A DNA stretch of 64,000 bases from Corynebacterium kroppenstedtii DSM 44385 (GCF_000023145.1 NC_012704.1:2232001-2296000); one strand, 5' to 3'. Shown: positions 31,665-42,375, counted from the stretch's first letter. Made by a program: numbers and translations. Notes: generated by a model from the sequence alone, not told the origin.

Positions 31665-33703
31665 TACTTGTAGTTCCTTGTCATCAGAGGGATGCGGTCG
31701 AAGTACAGAGGCTCGGCGTGGCGGATGAACTTGCCATCACCGTTGTGTTCCCACGCAGAGACGAAGCACCACTTGGAGTCATCGCGCTCTGCCTCACCAT
31801 CTTCAGAGAGGTGATCGTCGCGGTAGTGGGCGCCACAGGATTCGTCGCGGTCCATGGCGTCAACGCACATGAGCTCGGCGAGATCCATGTAGTCAGCAAC
31901 ACGGTTAGCGTATTCCAAAACCTGGTTGAGGTTATCGACGTCACCCGGGATGTGCAGGTTCTGCCAGAACTCATCGCGCAGTTCACGGATGTCCTTGATA
32001 CCCTTTTCCAGGTTTTCAACGTTACGGGACACGCCGCAGGAGAAGTACAGGATGTCTCCCAGCTTGCGGTGGAAGTATTCCGGCCCGTGCGGGTCCTTCG
32101 CCTGGATATTCATCAATTTTTCGATGCGCTTCTTGGACCGTTCCAGAGCTTCCTGAGCAGCCGGCGAATCAGCCGGGAGCACCTTGGTGCCCAGCAGTGG
32201 TGCCAGGTAGTTCGGAATCGTGAACGGCAAGGTAAACCAACCGTCAATCGACGCTGACAGCAGCGAGTTAGCACCCAAGCGGTTCGCACCGTGATACATC
32301 CAGGATGCCTCACCGGCGGCGAAGAGGCCGGGGATGTTCGTCATGTCGTTGAAGTCGGTCCACAGACCACCCATCACGTAGTGGCAGGTCGGAGCGATAC
32401 GCATTGGTGTTTCGTATGCGGATTCACCAATCGTCTCTTCATACATCTGGATCAAGTTGCCGTAACGCTCCTTGATCACGTCCTTGCCCAGACGCTGAAT
32501 GGCGTCACGCAGATCCAAGTACACGGAGTTGTGCAATGGACCAACACCGTATCCGCCGTTGATCTGCTGCGAGTTCGCACGAGAAGCGATATCACGAGGG
32601 ACGAGGTTACCGAATGCCGGATAGCGACGCTCCAAGAAGTAGTCGCGCTCGTCTTCGGGAATGTCGTTGGGGTCGCGGTCGTCGGCCTTCTTCTTCGGCG
32701 TCCAGACGCGGGCATCGTTACGCAACGATTCCGACATCAAAATCGTCTTGGACTGCCAGTCCGAGTTCACCGGGATACCCGTCGGGTGGAACTGCACAAA
32801 CGACGGCGATGCCATGTAGGCGCCTTGGTCATAGGCGCGCATAATGGCCGACGCGTTGGAGTTCTTCGCCAACGTGGACATGTAGTAAACGTTGCCGTAG
32901 CCGCCGGTTCCCAGGATCACGGCGTGGCCGGTGTGGGCAGTCAGTTCGCCCGTAATGAGGTTACGGGTGACGATGCCCTGGCAGCGACCATCGTCGATAA
33001 TGAGATCCATCATCTCGCTGTGAGTGAAGATCTCTACAGAGCCGGCACCAATCTGACGCTGCAACGCCGAGGTTGTCGCCAGCTGTAGCTGCTGACCTGT
33101 CTGACCACGGGTGTAGTACGTACGAGAAACCTGAACACCACCGAATGAACGGGTGGCCAGTGTTCCGCCGTACTCGCGGGAGAATGGTGCACCCACGGCA
33201 TTCATGTGGTCAATGACACGAGGAGACTCTTCTGCCAAACGCCAACAGTCGTTCTCGCGGCAGCGGTAGTCGCCACCTTTCACCGTGTCTTTGGTGTGGT
33301 TGTAGGTGGAGTCATTGTCCAGCTTCTTCGAGCGAGACGAGTTCACACCACCCTGCGCGGCAATCGAGTGAGCACGACGGGGAGCGTCGTGATAGGTGAA
33401 AACTTTGACGTCGTAGCCCAGCTCTCCCAGTGCTGCTGCGGCAGCTCCACCGGCCAAACCGGTACCGACGACGAGAACGGTGAACTTCTTACGGTTCAGG
33501 GGTGAGACCAGCTTGAAGTGTTGCTTAGCGTAATCCCACTCGTCGGCCTGCGATAGCCCCTTCATGTGAGGAGCGTTGTCCTTTAACTTGGAGCCCAGGG
33601 TCACTCCGGGAACGCTGGAATCAGGCGCGGTGAAATTCTCTACAGCGGTGTCGTAGTCGAAGTCCGGCCCCTGATTATGGGGGTTCTGAATAACTGCACT
33701 CAT
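31664..33703 (-). CDS. sdhA: Succinate dehydrogenase flavoprotein subunit
   Basis: This 679-aa flavoprotein subunit contains the dinucleotide-binding VVGTGLAGGAAAAALGELG and the covalent FAD histidine in RAHSIAAQGGVNS. The active-site motif FHPTGIPV and QINGGYGVGPL follow, then MYHGANRLGANSLLSASIDG of the capping/FAD region. It oxidises succinate to fumarate on the cytoplasmic side. It lies 15 bases behind sdhC and overlaps sdhB by one base, so sdhCAB is a tight operon. Length and sequence fit the non-classical (B. subtilis-type) succinate:menaquinone reductases found in corynebacteria. Confidence 0.96.
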   Translation of the reverse strand: MSAVIQNPHNQGPDFDYDTAVENFTAPDSSVPGVTLGSKLKDNAPHMKGLSQADEWDYAKQHFKLVSPLNRKKFTVLVVGTGLAGGAAAAALGELGYDVKVFTYHDAPRRAHSIAAQGGVNSSRSKKLDNDSTYNHTKDTVKGGDYRCRENDCWRLAEESPRVIDHMNAVGAPFSREYGGTLATRSFGGVQVSRTYYTRGQTGQQLQLATTSALQRQIGAGSVEIFTHSEMMDLIIDDGRCQGIVTRNLITGELTAHTGHAVILGTGGYGNVYYMSTLAKNSNASAIMRAYDQGAYMASPSFVQFHPTGIPVNSDWQSKTILMSESLRNDARVWTPKKKADDRDPNDIPEDERDYFLERRYPAFGNLVPRDIASRANSQQINGGYGVGPLHNSVYLDLRDAIQRLGKDVIKERYGNLIQMYEETIGESAYETPMRIAPTCHYVMGGLWTDFNDMTNIPGLFAAGEASWMYHGANRLGANSLLSASIDGWFTLPFTIPNYLAPLLGTKVLPADSPAAQEALERSKKRIEKLMNIQAKDPHGPEYFHRKLGDILYFSCGVSRNVENLEKGIKDIRELRDEFWQNLHIPGDVDNLNQVLEYANRVADYMDLAELMCVDAMDRDESCGAHYRDDHLSEDGEAERDDSKWCFVSAWEHNGDGKFIRHAEPLYFDRIPLMTRNYK

Positions 33704-33718
33704 ATTTGTAACCTCCGC

Positions 33719-34480
33719 CTACAGTGATACCGCGCCGGTCAGGACAGCAACGGGAATTGAAATATTGCCAATCATGATGATGGCCGGAACTATGTAAGCG
33801 ACAAATAGCATGACTTGACGCCACCGGTGTCCGGTAATTCCAAGATCAGAGATGGCCGTCCAAATACCGTGCGAGAGGTGGATGAACAGAATCACCATGG
33901 CAAGGATGTAGAAAATCGCAACCCCAGGACGATCAAAGCTGTGAATGAGGTTGGCATAAGCATGCGCATGACCGGCGGTGTTCTCCTCAAATTCACTCGA
34001 TCCGATCGGCCGCACGCCCAGCGTCAAGTCCAAAATGTGGAAGATGATGAACAGCAGTAGGACCAGGCCCGTCACAACCATGGACCGTGCTGCGAAGGTG
34101 TTCATCCCCGACACAAGCCCTGTCCGGCGGAATTTACCCCGTGACTGCCGTGCACGCCCGTGTAATGCCAAACCGCAGTACACGTGTAAAACCAGGCAGA
34201 CAAGTAGGACAATACGTGCGATCCACAGAACGCCTTCACGGGGGAACAAGGGTTCGAACATTGTACGCAGGAATTCCGCGTAGTCGTTATAGTGATCCGC
34301 ACCCATGTAGATCTTTAGGTTACCGATCATATGGACGAGCACGAATAGCCCGAAGATTAGGCCCGTGATCGCCATCGTCATTTTCATAGCCCACGACGGG
34401 AACGCCGGCTTGTCGCGGAGCGGATCCGTCGTTATTTTACCGTGAACAATGGCGTCACGGTTCGCGTTTTTTACAGTCAT
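33719..34480 (-). CDS. sdhC: Succinate dehydrogenase cytochrome b subunit
   Basis: This 253-aa membrane anchor with five predicted helices provides the haem and quinone sites. Candidate haem-ligand histidines lie in LFVLVHMIGNL, LHVYCGLALHGRA, IIFHILDLTLG and LFIHLSHGIWTA, arranged as in the di-haem class of single-subunit anchors. It is the first gene of sdhCAB, and no sdhD follows, in agreement with menaquinone-dependent enzymes. The ATG at 34480 is preceded by a GGAGGTGCC-like ribosome site on the minus strand. A GlxR-like site and a RamA-like motif lie in the 323-base region upstream. Confidence 0.93.
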   Translation of the reverse strand: MTVKNANRDAIVHGKITTDPLRDKPAFPSWAMKMTMAITGLIFGLFVLVHMIGNLKIYMGADHYNDYAEFLRTMFEPLFPREGVLWIARIVLLVCLVLHVYCGLALHGRARQSRGKFRRTGLVSGMNTFAARSMVVTGLVLLLFIIFHILDLTLGVRPIGSSEFEENTAGHAHAYANLIHSFDRPGVAIFYILAMVILFIHLSHGIWTAISDLGITGHRWRQVMLFVAYIVPAIIMIGNISIPVAVLTGAVSL

Positions 34481-34803
34481 GGCACCTCCAGTGTCAGCCT
34501 TACTGTACGACGACGAGGGAGGTCCACTCCACTTACACTGCTACCGCGTGATACACATCACTAGTGGTCAAGACGGATTTTTCGCAACTACGTCTTTGCG
34601 TAATTCTTTACCCCCACTGACCACTGAGATAAATAGATGGAATTTTTCGGCCATGACCTGCAATGTTAACGCTGTTTTCTTCGCACGAAGCAGCCCGTTA
34701 GCGTAGCCTCAACAGGCCAGTTTAGGTAGAAACACGGACATTTCCTGACAACGCGCTGCCCCCGGTTGGGGGCTGGCGGCGTCAGTCCAGTATGAGCGCG
34801 ACG
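34481..34803. promoter_or_regulatory. sdhCAB promoter region
   Basis: This region between sdhC and the end of the GH65 gene holds CGTGATACACATCACT (34547-34562), which fits the GlxR/CRP pattern GTGA-N6-TCAC. It also holds an ACCCCCA motif at 34610-34616 like those bound by RamA, and a GCCCCC-GGTT-GGGGGC hairpin (34758-34773) just behind the GH65 gene that may end its transcript. GlxR and RamA are known to control sdhCAB in C. glutamicum. Confidence 0.6.
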
Positions 34804-37380
34804 TTAGTCGTCGTCGAGGTTGCGCTCACCAGGCAAAGCGATGGTCATCGGCTCGTGAGTCACGACAACTTCGCGGCCACCGACCTCAATGGGGCCGACG
34901 TCGTGAAGCCCCTCCTCCACCACGAGTTCGACGGAGTGACGTCGGATAGCGACGCGAATGCGGCAACCGTGAAGGGTGATCCGATAAATGAGCTCTTCCC
35001 ACTCATCGGGCAGCCGCGGGTTGATGCTGTAGCGGCCCTCATAATCACGGAAACCGCCGAAGCCGTACACGAGCGCGGACCACACACCGCCGGTGGAGGC
35101 AATGTGCACACCGTCTTTCGTGTTCCCGTGCAAGTTGCCTAAGTCCACGAACAGGCCACGGAGGAAGAAATCCATCGCCTTGTCTTTGAGGTCCAGCTCT
35201 GCCGCGACGATGGACTGAACGACGGCGGACAGGGTCGAATCGCCGGTGGTCAACTCGTCGTAGTAGTTGTAGTCGGCCAGTTTCTCTTCTCGGGTGAACC
35301 GGTTACCCCGCAGGAACAGCGCCAACACGACATCGGCCTGCTTGATGATCTGGTAGCGGTAGATGGTGAGCGGGTGGTAGTGCAGCAACAGCGGGCGCTT
35401 CGGGCCGACGGCGGGGTCGTCAAGGTTCCAGCGCTCGCGCTCCAAGAACTGGTCATCCTGCGGGTGGATCCCCAACTTCGGGTCCAGCAGGATATGCATG
35501 TGCTCGGCTGCTTTATCCCACAGCTCTATTTCTTCCTCATCCAGGCCGTACTGTTTCGCCAGGTCAGCGTAGTCATTGGGCCGGTCTGCCTTCATTTGGC
35601 GAACAACATCGGCAGCCACGCGCAGGTTATATTCCGCCATGACGTTCGTGTAGAGGTTGTTATTCACGACGGTGGTGTACTCGTCGGGCCCCGTGACGGA
35701 GTGAATATTGAATTCGCCATCACGGTCGAAGAAGCCCAAGGACATCCAGAACCGCGCTGTGCCCACCAAAATGTGGATGCCTTCGCGCAACAGAAAATCC
35801 GTATCTCCCGACGCGTACACGTACTTCATGAGGGCGTACGCGATGTCCGCATCGATGTGGTACTGAGCGGTCCCTGCCGCGTAATACGCACTTGATTCGA
35901 GGCCGTTAATGGTGCGCCACGGGAACAATGCTCCGTCATGGGAAAGCTCCCGGGCACGCTCCTGAGCAGCGGGAAGCATGAGGAAACGGAAGCGCATCGC
36001 ATTCCTGGCGAACGACGGGTTCGTGTAGCTCAGGAACGGCATGACATAAATTTCTGTGTCCCAGAAATAGTGCCCGCCATAGCCGGACCCGGTCATTCCT
36101 TTCGCGGGAATACCATGTCCGTCAGCCCGCGCCGAGGCCTGCACCAGCTGGAACAGGTTCCACCGAACAGCCTGCTGAATGGTCGGCTGCCCGGTGATTT
36201 CCACGTCGGAGCGTTCCCAGAATGCATTGAGCCATTCGCGCTGATTCTGTTGCAAGGCCGGAAATCCCACCTGCACCGCGCGGTTAATCGTGCGTGCACA
36301 ACGAAAGGCTAGTTCTTCAGCCGCCACATGCCGGGAGGAATGGTAGGACACGAACTTTTCCAGCCGTATCGTCATTCCTTGTTTGCCATTGAGGTGGTGA
36401 ACGACGCGGGCATTATCGTCACGCACGCGTGCATCCACTTCCACGCCCGCTTCTTCACGGGTATTCAGCGACTCCGCACCCGGCATGTCTACCGTTAATC
36501 TGTGGTCCATGCTGCAGGTCACGGTCATGCCGGACTCGGCACACCGGTATCCTAAGGTGGCGCGCTCTGGCGCCGGGTGAGCCCGGAATGTCGGGATGAG
36601 GACGCGTGCTTCAATTGTCTCACCCTGGCGGGGGTCCTTCTCCGTGGCACTGTTGGCGCTATCACCATTGCCGCCACCGTGATATTCGTCCTCGCCGTCC
36701 TGGCGGTTCAGAATTTGCGACGAAATAACGACGGCCGCGTCGGCGTCGAGAAGCTCAACCTCCAAACTCATGATGGCCAGGTGTTTCTCCTGGAAGGAGA
36801 TCATTCGCTCGGAGGTCACCCGCACGCGCTTGCCCGACGGGGTGCGCCAGATGAGGTTGCGGCGGAGGATGCCCTCGCGGAAGTCCAGGGTGCGTTCGTA
36901 GTCTTCGAGGTCGGCGCTGCCCAAGCGGAGAGGTTCGTCGTCAATATATAGGCGCATCGGCTTGGCATCGGGTGCCGAGACCAGTGTCTGCCCCTTGCGG
37001 GCTAAGCCGTAAGCGTCTTCCGCGTGGCGGATGTTCCATGTTTCGTGGAGGCCGTTGATGTAGGTGCCGTGGTAGGCGGAATCGCGCCCCTCGGAGGGGT
37101 TCGCGCGCATGCCCATGTACCCGTTGGAGAGGGCGAAGATGGATTCCGATACCCCCAGGTCCATGCGGTTGGGGACGCGCTCGATGAGCCGCCACGGGTC
37201 GACGGGATTGTTTTCGCGGTCGATGGTGGACTCTGGGTCAACCCCGTGGTGGTGGCCGTCGGCGCGGGCCAGTAATCCATCCTGGCGGCCGTCATCAATC
37301 GAGCCCTTTTGGTCCTTATGTCCATGGCGACGGGCAGCAAGAAAAGCTTCCGACGTCGCTTGCGATGCTTTCGGGCTCAT
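34804..37380 (-). CDS. Glycoside hydrolase family 65 disaccharide phosphorylase
   Basis: This 858-aa cytosolic enzyme of the maltose/trehalose/kojibiose phosphorylase family splits a disaccharide with phosphate to beta-glucose-1-phosphate and glucose. Signatures in order are IFALSNGYMGMRANPSEG (N-terminal domain), GSGYGGHYFWDTEIYVMPF and SVTGPDEYTTVVNNNLYTN, with the general-acid Glu at about residue 563 (in GPDEY), then LLLHYHPLTIYRYQIIKQADVV in the phosphate-binding part. The linked beta-phosphoglucomutase, upstream on the same strand, would convert its product to glucose-6-phosphate, confirming a beta-phosphorylase. The first 45 residues are extra and hydrophilic. The exact substrate cannot be read from the sequence. 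Confidence 0.92.
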   Translation of the reverse strand: MSPKASQATSEAFLAARRHGHKDQKGSIDDGRQDGLLARADGHHHGVDPESTIDRENNPVDPWRLIERVPNRMDLGVSESIFALSNGYMGMRANPSEGRDSAYHGTYINGLHETWNIRHAEDAYGLARKGQTLVSAPDAKPMRLYIDDEPLRLGSADLEDYERTLDFREGILRRNLIWRTPSGKRVRVTSERMISFQEKHLAIMSLEVELLDADAAVVISSQILNRQDGEDEYHGGGNGDSANSATEKDPRQGETIEARVLIPTFRAHPAPERATLGYRCAESGMTVTCSMDHRLTVDMPGAESLNTREEAGVEVDARVRDDNARVVHHLNGKQGMTIRLEKFVSYHSSRHVAAEELAFRCARTINRAVQVGFPALQQNQREWLNAFWERSDVEITGQPTIQQAVRWNLFQLVQASARADGHGIPAKGMTGSGYGGHYFWDTEIYVMPFLSYTNPSFARNAMRFRFLMLPAAQERARELSHDGALFPWRTINGLESSAYYAAGTAQYHIDADIAYALMKYVYASGDTDFLLREGIHILVGTARFWMSLGFFDRDGEFNIHSVTGPDEYTTVVNNNLYTNVMAEYNLRVAADVVRQMKADRPNDYADLAKQYGLDEEEIELWDKAAEHMHILLDPKLGIHPQDDQFLERERWNLDDPAVGPKRPLLLHYHPLTIYRYQIIKQADVVLALFLRGNRFTREEKLADYNYYDELTTGDSTLSAVVQSIVAAELDLKDKAMDFFLRGLFVDLGNLHGNTKDGVHIASTGGVWSALVYGFGGFRDYEGRYSINPRLPDEWEELIYRITLHGCRIRVAIRRHSVELVVEEGLHDVGPIEVGGREVVVTHEPMTIALPGERNLDDD

Positions 37381-37493
37381 TCACTCTCCTAGGGATCCTT
37401 GTGGTGACGTTAACGGCATGAGCTGCTGCAGTCACAGCCTATCGACCAGGCTACCGATCCGTAGGTTGTGGGTTGGCTGGCAGGGGGCCTTTT

Positions 37494-38270
37494 TTACACC
37501 AGCTCGCCGAGGTCGTCAACGACGGCATCGGCCCCGGCCTTCAGCAACGCGTCTTTCCCTGCACCGCGATTGACACCGAGGACGTACCCAAATTCACCGG
37601 CACACCCCGCAGCCACACCGCTGGTGGCGTCCTCAACGACAACGGCGTCGGCAGGGGTGAGGCCAAACAATTCGGCGCCATACACATAGGTATCGGGTGC
37701 CGGCTTCCCCTTGAGCTTTTTCTCCTCCGCGATGGTCCCGTCGACAACATGGGGGAAATAATCAGTGAGCCCGGCTGATTCCAGGACCCTCGGCGTGTTC
37801 TTTGACGACGACACCACGCCCATCTGCACGGCATCCGACGAGTGGGACTCGTTGTGGTCCTTCATCGCGTGGAGCAGCTGCAATGAACCAGGGTACGGAT
37901 CCATCCCGCGCTTGAGGAGGTCGAGGAAGTCGCGGTTCTTGCGCAGCCCTAACCCTGTGATGGTGTTATCGGTGGGATTGTCGTCGCCATCGAGGCCTGC
38001 GTCGGCACGATCATAAGGAAGAGAGATGCCGCGCGATTCCAAGAGCGCTTGAATGGCCTCATCCCGACGACGCCCGTCCAGGTAATCGAAATAGTCCTGG
38101 TCGGTGTAGGCGCGTTCGCCGCGCTCTGCCAAGAACGCCTGGAACATCGTCGCCCACGCCTGCTGGTGGAGCGTCGCCGTGGGGGTGAGAACCCCATCAA
38201 GGTCGAAGAGCACGACCTTGAATTTCAGAAGATCCTGAAGCGTTGGTGTATCTGCTGACTGCGTCACCAC
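37494..38270 (-). CDS. pgmB: Beta-phosphoglucomutase (HAD superfamily)
   Basis: This 258-aa cytosolic enzyme converts beta-glucose-1-phosphate to glucose-6-phosphate. The HAD motif I is VVLFDLDGVLTP with nucleophile D23 and acid D25. Motif II Ser/Thr is in MGVVSSSKNTPRVL, motif III Lys in EEKKLKGKPAPDTYVYG and motif IV in AVVVEDATSGVAAG. The cap domain contains YFDYLDGRRRDEAIQALLESRG, which fits beta-PGM. It is preceded by a GTG start with GAAAGG upstream, and is 113 bases upstream of the GH65 phosphorylase, forming a disaccharide phosphorolysis operon. Confidence 0.9.
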   Translation of the reverse strand: MVTQSADTPTLQDLLKFKVVLFDLDGVLTPTATLHQQAWATMFQAFLAERGERAYTDQDYFDYLDGRRRDEAIQALLESRGISLPYDRADAGLDGDDNPTDNTITGLGLRKNRDFLDLLKRGMDPYPGSLQLLHAMKDHNESHSSDAVQMGVVSSSKNTPRVLESAGLTDYFPHVVDGTIAEEKKLKGKPAPDTYVYGAELFGLTPADAVVVEDATSGVAAGCAGEFGYVLGVNRGAGKDALLKAGADAVVDDLGELV

Positions 38271-38364
38271 AAGTTACCTTTCTGCTCGACCTTCACCGTC
38301 TACGTATGAGGGTACCCATCACCTGTGACAGACGCAGCAGTTACAGCACCAACGCAGCAGGATC

Positions 38365-40566
38365 CTATGCGATCCCTTCGCGTTCCTTGAATTCGCGACG
38401 GCGCTGGTGCAGAATCGGCTCGGTGTAGCCGGAGGGCGAGGTCGTCCCGTCCAAAATCAGGTCCTTCGCCGCCTGCCAACCGATCGACTTGTCATAATCA
38501 GCCGACATCGGGCGGTACGCCGGGTCTCCCTCATTTTGCTTATCGACGACTTTCGCCATGCGCTTCAATGCCTCGATCACGTAATCCTTCGTAATGATGC
38601 CGTGACGCAGCCAATTGGCCAGCAGCTGCGAGGAAATACGCAGCGTAGCGCGGTCTTCCATGAGGTCAACGTCGTGAATATCCGGAATCTTGGAGCAACC
38701 AACGCCCTGCTCCACCCAGCGGATGACGTAGCCCAGGATGGACTGGCAGTTGTTGTCTACCTCTTCCTTAATGTCTTCATCGCTCCACTTTCCGTCCGGC
38801 GATACGGGGACGGTGAGGCGGTCGCGGTAGTTATCACGACGCCCAGCAGCGCGGAGTTTCTCGTCGACAGTGAACACGTCCACCTGGTGATAGTGCGTGG
38901 CGTGCAGTGTTGCTGCGGTGGGCGACGGAACCCACGCGGTGGTGGCCCCCTGTTCCGGCTGGCTGATCTTCTCGGCCAACATGTCAGCCATGAGCTCGGT
39001 CTTTGCCCACATTCCCTTACCGATCTGCGCCTTGCCGGGTAGTCCGTGGGCGATGCCAGCGTCGACATTGTTGTCCTCATAACCCTGCATCCAGGGAGCG
39101 GATTTCATTTCGCCCTTGCGGATCATGGGGCCGGCCTCCATGGAGGTGTGGATTTCGTCGCCGGTGCGGTCCAGAAAGCCGGTGTTAATGAAGGCCAGCC
39201 GCTTGGACACGGCCTTGATACATGCGTCGAGGTTCAGCGTGGTCCGTCGCTCTTCATCCATCACTCCGACCTTGATGGTGTTCTCCGGGAGACCCAGGAG
39301 CTTCTCGGTGGCACCCAGCAGGTCGTTGGTGAATTCCACTTCCTCCGGCCCGTGCTGCTTGGGCTTCACGATGTAGATCGACCCATTGCTGGAGTTGTAC
39401 ATGGGGTTGTTCTTGTCAATCCCCGGGATGCCGCACACGGCGGTCATGACGGTGTCCATGATGCCTTCGAACACCTCGGACCCGTCTTCCAGCAGGATCG
39501 CCGGGTTGGTCATGAGGTGGCCCACATTGCGGGTAAACATCAAGGTGCGGCCGTGAACGGTGAAGGATTCGCCGTCCGGACTGGTGTATTCGCGGTCGGG
39601 GTTGAGCCGACGGGTGAACGTCTTGTCCCCCTTCGTCACCTCTTCTTCCAGCTCACCGGTGTTCAGCTGGAACCAGTTGCTGTACCCCAGGGTTTTATCG
39701 GTCGCATCGACGGCGGCCACGGAGTCTTCAAAGTCGATCAACGTACTGACGGCGGCGTCGAGAATAATGTCCTTGACTCCGGCCTTGTCGGTGGATCCGA
39801 TGGGGGATTCGGGGTCGATCAAAATGTCGATGTACAGCCCGTTGTGCCGCAACAAAATCGACGTCGGGTTGGACTTGTCCCCGGCGTATCCGGCGTAAAC
39901 CTCCGGTTCGCGCAGCTCATGCTTCTCATCGTTGACATAGCCGACGAAGGATCCGTCGGAAATGTCGTACTTGGTGACGTCGTGGTGGGATGCGTCGACC
40001 AGGGGAACTGCCTTGTCGAGGAAATCACGCGACCAGGCGATGACCTTATCGCCGCGGACTTTGTTGTAGCCGCCGTTACCCTTTTCGGCGCCACCGTCCT
40101 CGGGGATGGCGTCGGTGCCGTAGAGGGCGTCATATAACGAACCCCACCGGGCGTTCGCAGCGTTCAGCGCGAAGCGGGCGTTGAGCACGGGAACCACCAG
40201 TTGAGGGCCACTGGTTTCCGAGATCTCGGGGTCGATATTGACGGGGTCGATCTGGAAGTCATCGTCATTGTCCACCACGTAGCCGATCTCGTGGAGGAAG
40301 GCGTCGTAATCGTCGATGTTTTGCTCGCCGGGGTGCTCGGTGTACCACTCATTGAGCTTGGTTTGCAGTTCCTCGCGGCGCGCTAAGAGTTCCTTATTGC
40401 GAGGCGTATAGGTTTTCACGATGTCCGCGAAGCCGGACCAGAAAGCGTCGGGGTCCTGGCCGGTGCGGGGAAGGACCGAGCCGGTAATGAAGTCATAAAG
40501 GGTGGTGGCCACCTGAAGGCCAGCGACTTTGGTGCGGGGTGTGTTGTCGGACGTGGCGGTTGTCAT
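38365..40566 (-). CDS. glcB: Malate synthase G
   Basis: This 733-aa enzyme of the glyoxylate shunt condenses glyoxylate with acetyl-CoA to malate. It has the G-type length and order: [27 protein letters not shown] near residue 118, [35 protein letters not shown], then [22 protein letters not shown] and [15 protein letters not shown] toward the C-terminus. The start ATG at 40564-40566 has GAAGGAG just upstream; the frame's extension to 40665 is discarded. It is divergent from aceA across a 505-base region with RamB boxes. In C. glutamicum the same gene is called aceB. Confidence 0.94.
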   Translation of the reverse strand: MTTATSDNTPRTKVAGLQVATTLYDFITGSVLPRTGQDPDAFWSGFADIVKTYTPRNKELLARREELQTKLNEWYTEHPGEQNIDDYDAFLHEIGYVVDNDDDFQIDPVNIDPEISETSGPQLVVPVLNARFALNAANARWGSLYDALYGTDAIPEDGGAEKGNGGYNKVRGDKVIAWSRDFLDKAVPLVDASHHDVTKYDISDGSFVGYVNDEKHELREPEVYAGYAGDKSNPTSILLRHNGLYIDILIDPESPIGSTDKAGVKDIILDAAVSTLIDFEDSVAAVDATDKTLGYSNWFQLNTGELEEEVTKGDKTFTRRLNPDREYTSPDGESFTVHGRTLMFTRNVGHLMTNPAILLEDGSEVFEGIMDTVMTAVCGIPGIDKNNPMYNSSNGSIYIVKPKQHGPEEVEFTNDLLGATEKLLGLPENTIKVGVMDEERRTTLNLDACIKAVSKRLAFINTGFLDRTGDEIHTSMEAGPMIRKGEMKSAPWMQGYEDNNVDAGIAHGLPGKAQIGKGMWAKTELMADMLAEKISQPEQGATTAWVPSPTAATLHATHYHQVDVFTVDEKLRAAGRRDNYRDRLTVPVSPDGKWSDEDIKEEVDNNCQSILGYVIRWVEQGVGCSKIPDIHDVDLMEDRATLRISSQLLANWLRHGIITKDYVIEALKRMAKVVDKQNEGDPAYRPMSADYDKSIGWQAAKDLILDGTTSPSGYTEPILHQRRREFKEREGIA

Positions 40567-41071
40567 AGCTTCTCCTTCGGAACATTCGGAACGACAACTG
40601 TTCTCGGTGGTGTTGCTAACACTGGTGTGGCTAACACTAAGGGAGTTCGGTGTGCGGCGAAACACTTTTTAGCTAATCGGTGCCAGATATCCCGTCGGCT
40701 CCCCCCGCTCTTTTTTACTGTGACGCACAAAACACGATTGAGTGACGCGAACCACAGCACCCAGTTATCTAGATCATATTTTGCATTAATGCAGCTCATT
40801 GCCGGTTGTCGATTTTGTGATCTGAAACATACGGTCGCGTAAGTTTGCAAACTTTGCAAAATCCCCCACTACCCCCGCACAAAGATACGATCTGAAAAGT
40901 CATTGACGTGCGTTTTCTCATCGATAAAGGTTAAGACCACGCCAACGAGGCCACCATGGCCACCGGCTACACAAACATTCACCGAAATCGCAATGTCCGG
41001 TTTTCTACGGATTTAGCCCGATATGTGGGTGTCAACGTCTCCAGAACTTAGACCTCATAGGAGTGAGCACA
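40567..41071. promoter_or_regulatory. aceA / malate synthase divergent regulatory region
   Basis: The central part holds two overlapping copies of the RamB motif AAxTTTGCAAA: AAGTTTGCAAA at 40841-40851 and AACTTTGCAAA at 40850-40860. Directly after come TCCCCCA (40862-40868) and ACCCCCG (40871-40877), similar to RamA sites. A weak GlxR-like AGTGA-N6-CCACA lies at 40741-40756. In C. glutamicum RamB represses and RamA activates aceA and aceB on acetate; the same logic is expected here. Confidence 0.75.
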
Positions 41072-42367
41072 ATGTCTACGGTTGGACAGGCCCGTACCGC
41101 TGAAGAAATCAAGAAGGATTGGGAAACCAACCCTCGCTGGAAGGACATCACCCGCAACTACACGGCGGAGGATGTCGAAGCGCTCCAGGGCACCGTCGTC
41201 GAGGAAAACACCCTCGCCCGGCGCGGCGCCGAAATCCTTTTTGACGCCATCCACGAAGAGGGCGACGGCTACATCAACGCCCTCGGCGCTCTCACCGGTA
41301 ACCAGGCTGTCCAGCAGGTTCGCGCTGGGCTGAAGGCCGTGTACCTGTCCGGTTGGCAGGTTGCGGGCGACGCCAACTTGGCTGCTCAGACCTACCCCGA
41401 CCAGTCTCTGTACCCCGCTAACTCAGTTCCGCAGATCGTGCGCCGCATCAACAATGCACTTCTTCGTGCCGACGAGGTTGCGCGCATCGAGGGTGATACC
41501 GCCGTCGATAACTGGCTGGTGCCCATCGTTGCCGACGCCGAGGCCGGCTTCGGTGGCGCTCTGAACGTCTTCGAGCTACAGAAGGCCATGATTCAGGCCG
41601 GTGCGGCCGGTACCCACTGGGAGGACCAGCTGGCCTCGGAGAAGAAGTGTGGTCACCTGGGCGGCAAGGTGCTGATCCCGACGCAGCAGCACATCCGTAC
41701 GCTGTCATCGGCACGGTTGGCTGCGGACGTTCTGAACACGCCGACCGTGATCGTTGCCCGCACCGACGCCGAGGCCGCGACACTAATTACCTCGGACGTG
41801 GACGAGCGCGACCAGAAGTTCATTACGGGCGACCGCACTGCGGAGGGCTACTACCACGTTCAGAACGGGATCGAGCCGTGTATTGCGCGCGCCAAGTCCT
41901 ACGCCCCTTATGCGGACCTCATCTGGATGGAGACCGGCACGCCTGACCTGGAGTTGGCCAAGAAGTTCGCCGACGGTGTCCACGAAGAGTTCCCCGACCA
42001 GCTGCTGGCCTACAACTGCTCGCCGTCGTTCAACTGGTCCTCACACCTGGAGAAGGACGAGATCGCGAAGTTCCAGAACGAGCTGGGCAAGATGGGCTTC
42101 AAGTTCCAGTTCATCACCTTGGCTGGTTTCCACTCACTGAACTACTCGATGTTCGACCTGGCCTACGGCTACGCGCGCGAGCAGATGACGGCCTTCGTGG
42201 ACCTGCAGAACCGCGAGTTCGAGGCCGCCAAGGAGCGAGGATTCACCGCCGTCAAGCACCAGCGCGAGGTCGGTGCCGGTTACTTCGACCGCGTTGCCAC
42301 TACGGTGGACCCGAACTCCTCCACCGTTGCGCTCAAGGGCTCCACGGAAGAAGGCCAGTTCCACTAG
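41072..42367 (+). CDS. aceA: Isocitrate lyase
   Basis: This 431-aa first enzyme of the glyoxylate shunt splits isocitrate to succinate and glyoxylate. The catalytic motif [14 protein letters not shown] (K-K-C-G-H, active Cys) lies at about residues 191-204. Substrate residues appear in [36 protein letters not shown] and [13 protein letters not shown]. Length fits the bacterial short form. The ATG at 41072 has AGGAG eight bases upstream, while the in-frame GTG at 41063 overlaps that ribosome site. The gene is divergent from malate synthase and followed by ramB. A GC-rich hairpin follows the stop. Confidence 0.96.
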   Translation: MSTVGQARTAEEIKKDWETNPRWKDITRNYTAEDVEALQGTVVEENTLARRGAEILFDAIHEEGDGYINALGALTGNQAVQQVRAGLKAVYLSGWQVAGDANLAAQTYPDQSLYPANSVPQIVRRINNALLRADEVARIEGDTAVDNWLVPIVADAEAGFGGALNVFELQKAMIQAGAAGTHWEDQLASEKKCGHLGGKVLIPTQQHIRTLSSARLAADVLNTPTVIVARTDAEAATLITSDVDERDQKFITGDRTAEGYYHVQNGIEPCIARAKSYAPYADLIWMETGTPDLELAKKFADGVHEEFPDQLLAYNCSPSFNWSSHLEKDEIAKFQNELGKMGFKFQFITLAGFHSLNYSMFDLAYGYAREQMTAFVDLQNREFEAAKERGFTAVKHQREVGAGYFDRVATTVDPNSSTVALKGSTEEGQFH

Positions 42368-42375
42368 GTCAGTCC

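Noticed and set aside
39046..40137. 363-codon open frame on the plus strand opposite malate synthase
   Set aside because: It is the antisense shadow of a strongly conserved enzyme; long antisense frames are common in GC-rich genes and it has no protein-like motif or ribosome site.
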